Origin: Desulfacinum infernum DSM 9756
Lineage (GTDB): Bacteria > Desulfobacterota > Syntrophobacteria > Syntrophobacterales > DSM-9756
Direction: 5' to 3'
Assembly: GCF_900129305.1 (NCBI RefSeq)
Contig: NZ_FQVB01000021.1
Location: 1 to 64,000 of the forward strand
Length of the DNA stretch: 64,000 nucleotides
Positions 61,367-64,000 of the stretch are shown in pieces. Within the stretch, counting starts at the first letter, position 1; each line of letters opens with the position of its first letter. The translations under genes were made by a program, and so were the position numbers. Below the pieces are notes generated by a model. That model saw only the letters and a program-made list of their open reading frames with translations, did not search any database and was not told the origin of the DNA.

Positions 61367-62863
61367 ATGCTCAAGATCGGCATTATCGGGGGCGGCCGGC
61401 GCTGCGAACGGATCCTGTCCCTCCTGGAGGAGGGGCGGCTGCGCCATCTGCAGGCCGAAGTGGTGGCCGTGGCCGACATCAACCCGGAGGCTCCGGGATA
61501 CGTGCGGGCCAGGCAAAGGGGCATCTATACCACCACCAACTACATGGACTTTTTCGATCTGCCCCAGTTGGACCTGGTCATCGAACTCACGGGAAACGAA
61601 GCCCTCCTGCACGATCTCTTGCGCCACAAGCCGCCCGACCTGCGGGTGCTGGATCTGGCCATGTCCCGAATCTGCGAGGATCTGGTCTGCTTCGAGGCGG
61701 AACTGGAAAACCGGGAACGGCGGATCCAGTTCACGGAAAGGTACCTGAAGCAGCTCCTGCAGGTGGTGCGCGATCCCATCATGGTGTTGAGCCCGGACCG
61801 AACCATCGTGGATGCCAACGATGCTCTGTTCGATTCGGTGGGCATGAGCCGGGCTGAGGTGATCGGCAAGCGCTGCCACGAAGTGAGCCACCGCAGCCCC
61901 GAACCGTGCCGCGGCCCGCACCACGCCTGTCCTTTGGACGACGCCCTGTCCCTCAGGACATCGGCCCATACCATCCACGAACACCATACCAGTGAGACCC
62001 GAACCCGGTACTACGACGTGCTGGCCTACCCGCTCACGGACGAGCGGGGAGAGGTGGTGCTGGTGCTGGAAATCTGGCGGGACATCAGCACGGCCTTGGA
62101 AAGACAGGTGGAGGAGAAAACCCGCCAGATCAAGGAGGACCTGGCGCGGCTGGTGCACGAAGACAAGATGATCGCCCTGGGAAAGTTGGTGGCCAGCGCC
62201 GTCCATGAAATCAACAATCCCCTGGCGGCCATCCACACCTTCGCCAAGGTGATGCTGCGCATGGTCAAACGGGCCCAAGGCTCCATGGGACCGGAAGACC
62301 TGGCCGAAATGGAAAAGTTTCTGGAAATGGTGGCGGGGGAATCCAAGAGGTGCGGCGACATCGTCACGAACCTCCTCAGTTTTTCCCGCCATCAGCCGCT
62401 GGTGCGCCGCCCGGTGCAGATCAACGACGTGACGAAACGGATCGTGATCCTGCTGCAGCACAAGATGGAACTTCAAAAGATCCGGCTGCACCTGGAACCG
62501 GCGGACGATCTTCCCACCATCCCGGGGGATCTCAATCAGATCCAGCAAACCCTCATGAACCTGGTCTTCAACGCCATGGAGGCCATGCCGGAAGGCGACG
62601 ACCTGTGGATCCGCACCCGGTTCCAGGCCGACTCGGGGCAAGTGGCGGTGGAGGTGGAAGACACCGGCTGCGGCATTCCGGAAGAACATCTGCAAAAGAT
62701 CTTTGAACCGTTCTTTTCCACCAAGAGCCATGACAAGGGCGTGGGTCTGGGGCTCGCCGTGGTGTATGGAATCATCAAGGAACATCGCGGCGAAATCGAG
62801 GTGGAAAGCCGGGTGGGGAAGGGCACCTTGTTTCGGGTGCTCTTTCCCGCTGCCGGCAGATAG
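61367..62863 (+). CDS. Histidine kinase with Rossmann (NAD-binding-like) and PAS input
   Basis: A 498-residue soluble kinase. Residues 1–120 look like the dinucleotide-binding domain of Gfo/Idh/homoserine-dehydrogenase proteins: LKIGIIGGGRRCERILSLL, then VVAVADINPEAPGYVRAR and LDLVIELTGNEALL. A PAS domain follows (about 125–245), with a cysteine/histidine-rich patch (CHEVSHRSPEPC … HHACPL, about 168–188) that could bind metal or sense redox. HisKA has the phospho-His280 in ASAVHEINNPLAA; HATPase has NLVFNAMEAM, DTGCGIP and GVGLGLAVVYGI. No membrane segment, so it reads a cytoplasmic signal. GGGAGGG precedes ATG 61367; next gene starts 9 bp later. Confidence 0.9.
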   Translation: MLKIGIIGGGRRCERILSLLEEGRLRHLQAEVVAVADINPEAPGYVRARQRGIYTTTNYMDFFDLPQLDLVIELTGNEALLHDLLRHKPPDLRVLDLAMSRICEDLVCFEAELENRERRIQFTERYLKQLLQVVRDPIMVLSPDRTIVDANDALFDSVGMSRAEVIGKRCHEVSHRSPEPCRGPHHACPLDDALSLRTSAHTIHEHHTSETRTRYYDVLAYPLTDERGEVVLVLEIWRDISTALERQVEEKTRQIKEDLARLVHEDKMIALGKLVASAVHEINNPLAAIHTFAKVMLRMVKRAQGSMGPEDLAEMEKFLEMVAGESKRCGDIVTNLLSFSRHQPLVRRPVQINDVTKRIVILLQHKMELQKIRLHLEPADDLPTIPGDLNQIQQTLMNLVFNAMEAMPEGDDLWIRTRFQADSGQVAVEVEDTGCGIPEEHLQKIFEPFFSTKSHDKGVGLGLAVVYGIIKEHRGEIEVESRVGKGTLFRVLFPAAGR

Positions 62864-62872
62864 GGAGGATGC

Positions 62873-64000
62873 ATGACGCGAGGCCCGAGCATACTCATAG
62901 TGGACGATGAATTCTCGGTGCAGGAATCTCTGCGGGTCTGGTTCGAAAAGTCGGGCTACGAAGCGGAAGGGGCGTCTTCCGGCGAAGAGGCCTTGGAGAA
63001 ACTCGCCGACCGGGCCTACGACATTGTCTTTCTGGACATCATGATGCCGGGCATGAACGGCCTGGAGGTGCTGCGCCGCATCAAGGAAGAATATCCCGGC
63101 ACCCTGGTGGTCATGATGACCGCCTACGCCTCCATCGAATCGGCCGTGGAAGCCATGAAGGAAGGGGCCAGCGACTACCTGCTCAAGCCCCTGGACCCGG
63201 ATCTTCTGGACCCGCTCATCGCACGGCTCCTGCACGTGAAGGAGCTCATGGACGAAAACGTCCTTCTCCGGGAGCAGGTCTCCAGCATGGTCCGCTTCGA
63301 GAACCTGGTGGGCCGATCCCGGGCCATGGAGCGGATCTTCGCCATGATCCGGGACGTGGCCCCTACGGATTCCCCGGTGCTCATCACCGGAGAGACGGGG
63401 ACCGGCAAGGAGATGGTGGCCAAGGCCATCCATGCCGTGAGCCCGCGGGCCGATGCGCCCTTCGTGGCGGTCAACTGCGGTGCCTTTCCGGAGCATTTGC
63501 TGGAAAGCGAGCTCTTCGGCCACGAAAAGGGCGCCTTCACCGGGGCCACCCAGGCGCGCAAAGGCCGTCTGGAACTGTGCCACGGCGGTACCCTGTTCCT
63601 GGACGAAATCGGAGAGATCTCACCTCGCATGCAGGTGGATCTCCTTCGGGTGCTGGACGAAAAGCGGTTTTTCCGGGTGGGCGGAGAAAAGCCCATCCAG
63701 GTGGACTTTCGCGTCATCGCCGCCACCAACCGCGATCTTTCCAAGGCCATCGGCGAAGGCCGTTTCCGGTCCGATCTCTTCTACCGTCTCAACGTGATCT
63801 CCATTCACGTGCCGCCCCTGAGGGAGCGTGTGGACGACATTCCCCTGCTGGCCACCCACTTCCTGAAGCGCTACAGCCGGGAAACCAACAAGCAGGTGGA
63901 CGCCATCAGCCGGGAAGCCCTGGAACTGCTCAAGTCCTATTCCTGGCCCGGCAACGTGCGCGAGCTGCAAAACGCCATGGAACGCGCCGTGGTGCTGGCC
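62873..64000 (+). CDS. NtrC-family σ54-dependent response regulator (cut by right edge)
   Basis: At least 376 residues; the frame is still open at 64000. ATG 62873 follows GGGAGG. The receiver (about 5–120) has [12 protein letters not shown], phospho-Asp55 in [12 protein letters not shown] and Lys near YLLKPLDPD. The AAA+ domain has Walker A GETGTGKE (about 173–180), the σ54-contact loop GAFTGA (about 221–226) and Walker B-type [11 protein letters not shown]. The C-terminal DNA-binding helix-turn-helix is beyond the window. It is the evident partner of the preceding kinase (9-bp gap). The five σ54-type sites in this window are candidate targets of this or another activator. Confidence 0.95.
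   Translation, partial: MTRGPSILIVDDEFSVQESLRVWFEKSGYEAEGASSGEEALEKLADRAYDIVFLDIMMPGMNGLEVLRRIKEEYPGTLVVMMTAYASIESAVEAMKEGASDYLLKPLDPDLLDPLIARLLHVKELMDENVLLREQVSSMVRFENLVGRSRAMERIFAMIRDVAPTDSPVLITGETGTGKEMVAKAIHAVSPRADAPFVAVNCGAFPEHLLESELFGHEKGAFTGATQARKGRLELCHGGTLFLDEIGEISPRMQVDLLRVLDEKRFFRVGGEKPIQVDFRVIAATNRDLSKAIGEGRFRSDLFYRLNVISIHVPPLRERVDDIPLLATHFLKRYSRETNKQVDAISREALELLKSYSWPGNVRELQNAMERAVVLA

Overview
The window looks like chromosome from a GC-rich, motile, Gram-negative anaerobe. I infer a sulfate-reducing or syntrophic Desulfobacterota (Syntrophobacteria/Desulfacinum-like). The reasons are σ54-type promoters, NtrB/NtrC-type two-component genes, a TauE/SafE transporter beside a PhsA-like molybdoenzyme, a GltD/NuoF-like redox fusion and an acyl-CoA dehydrogenase. 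The taxonomy rests on gene content only. I found no rRNA, tRNA or CRISPR array.

Region 1 (1–19.1 kb, almost all minus strand) is housekeeping: an IHF/HU protein, serS, a zinc-ribbon membrane protein, hpt, a NifU-C scaffold (plus strand), rlmH, the isoprenoid/exonuclease run xseA–xseB–ispA–dxs–tlyA, a YejABE-like peptide ABC transporter without its ATPase, a YqaA/DedA protein, uppP, an 80-aa unknown, a SAM hydroxide adenosyltransferase and an EamA exporter. Many gaps carry short dispersed palindromic repeats, some of which supply the ends of genes.

Region 2 (19.5–26.4 kb) is a surface-glycan cluster: a polyprenol-type GT2, a Wzx-type flippase, a sulfotransferase, a second GT2, and two GT4 genes in opposite orientation. 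Part of it (about 20.5–24 kb) is visibly AT-richer than its surroundings, suggesting acquisition by transfer.

Region 3 (27.2–41.8 kb) is the most unusual part: seven co-directional genes ending about 100 bp before flagellin. They encode a methyltransferase–GT4–methyltransferase–sulfotransferase polypeptide (963 aa), a sulfotransferase–GT2–GT4 polypeptide (989 aa), a double GT4 (782 aa), a TPR protein, two paralogous GT2–TPR proteins and a GT4. I read this as a flagellin-glycosylation island likely to build a methylated and sulfated glycan. Region 4 (41.9–46.4 kb) is the late flagellar set: flagellin behind a σ28-like promoter, fliD, two tandem fliS, a FlgN/FliT-like gene, and convergent csrA–fliW, the known post-transcriptional controllers of flagellin.

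Region 5 (46.6–64 kb) holds a hicBA module, an HDOD protein, a J-domain protein with a triple C-terminal repeat and a long acyl-CoA dehydrogenase. Next comes a divergent sulfur/redox locus: a TauE/SafE transporter with a small membrane protein one way, and a receiver protein, PhsA-like molybdoenzyme and four-cluster ferredoxin the other. It ends with an 1127-aa fusion of a cofactor-stripped NuoF/HydB scaffold to a GltD-like flavoprotein, a histidine kinase with a Rossmann input domain, and a σ54 activator cut by the window edge. Five sites of the form TGG-N8-TTGCT lie upstream of the glycan genes and both divergent sulfur operons, so a shared σ54 programme is plausible.
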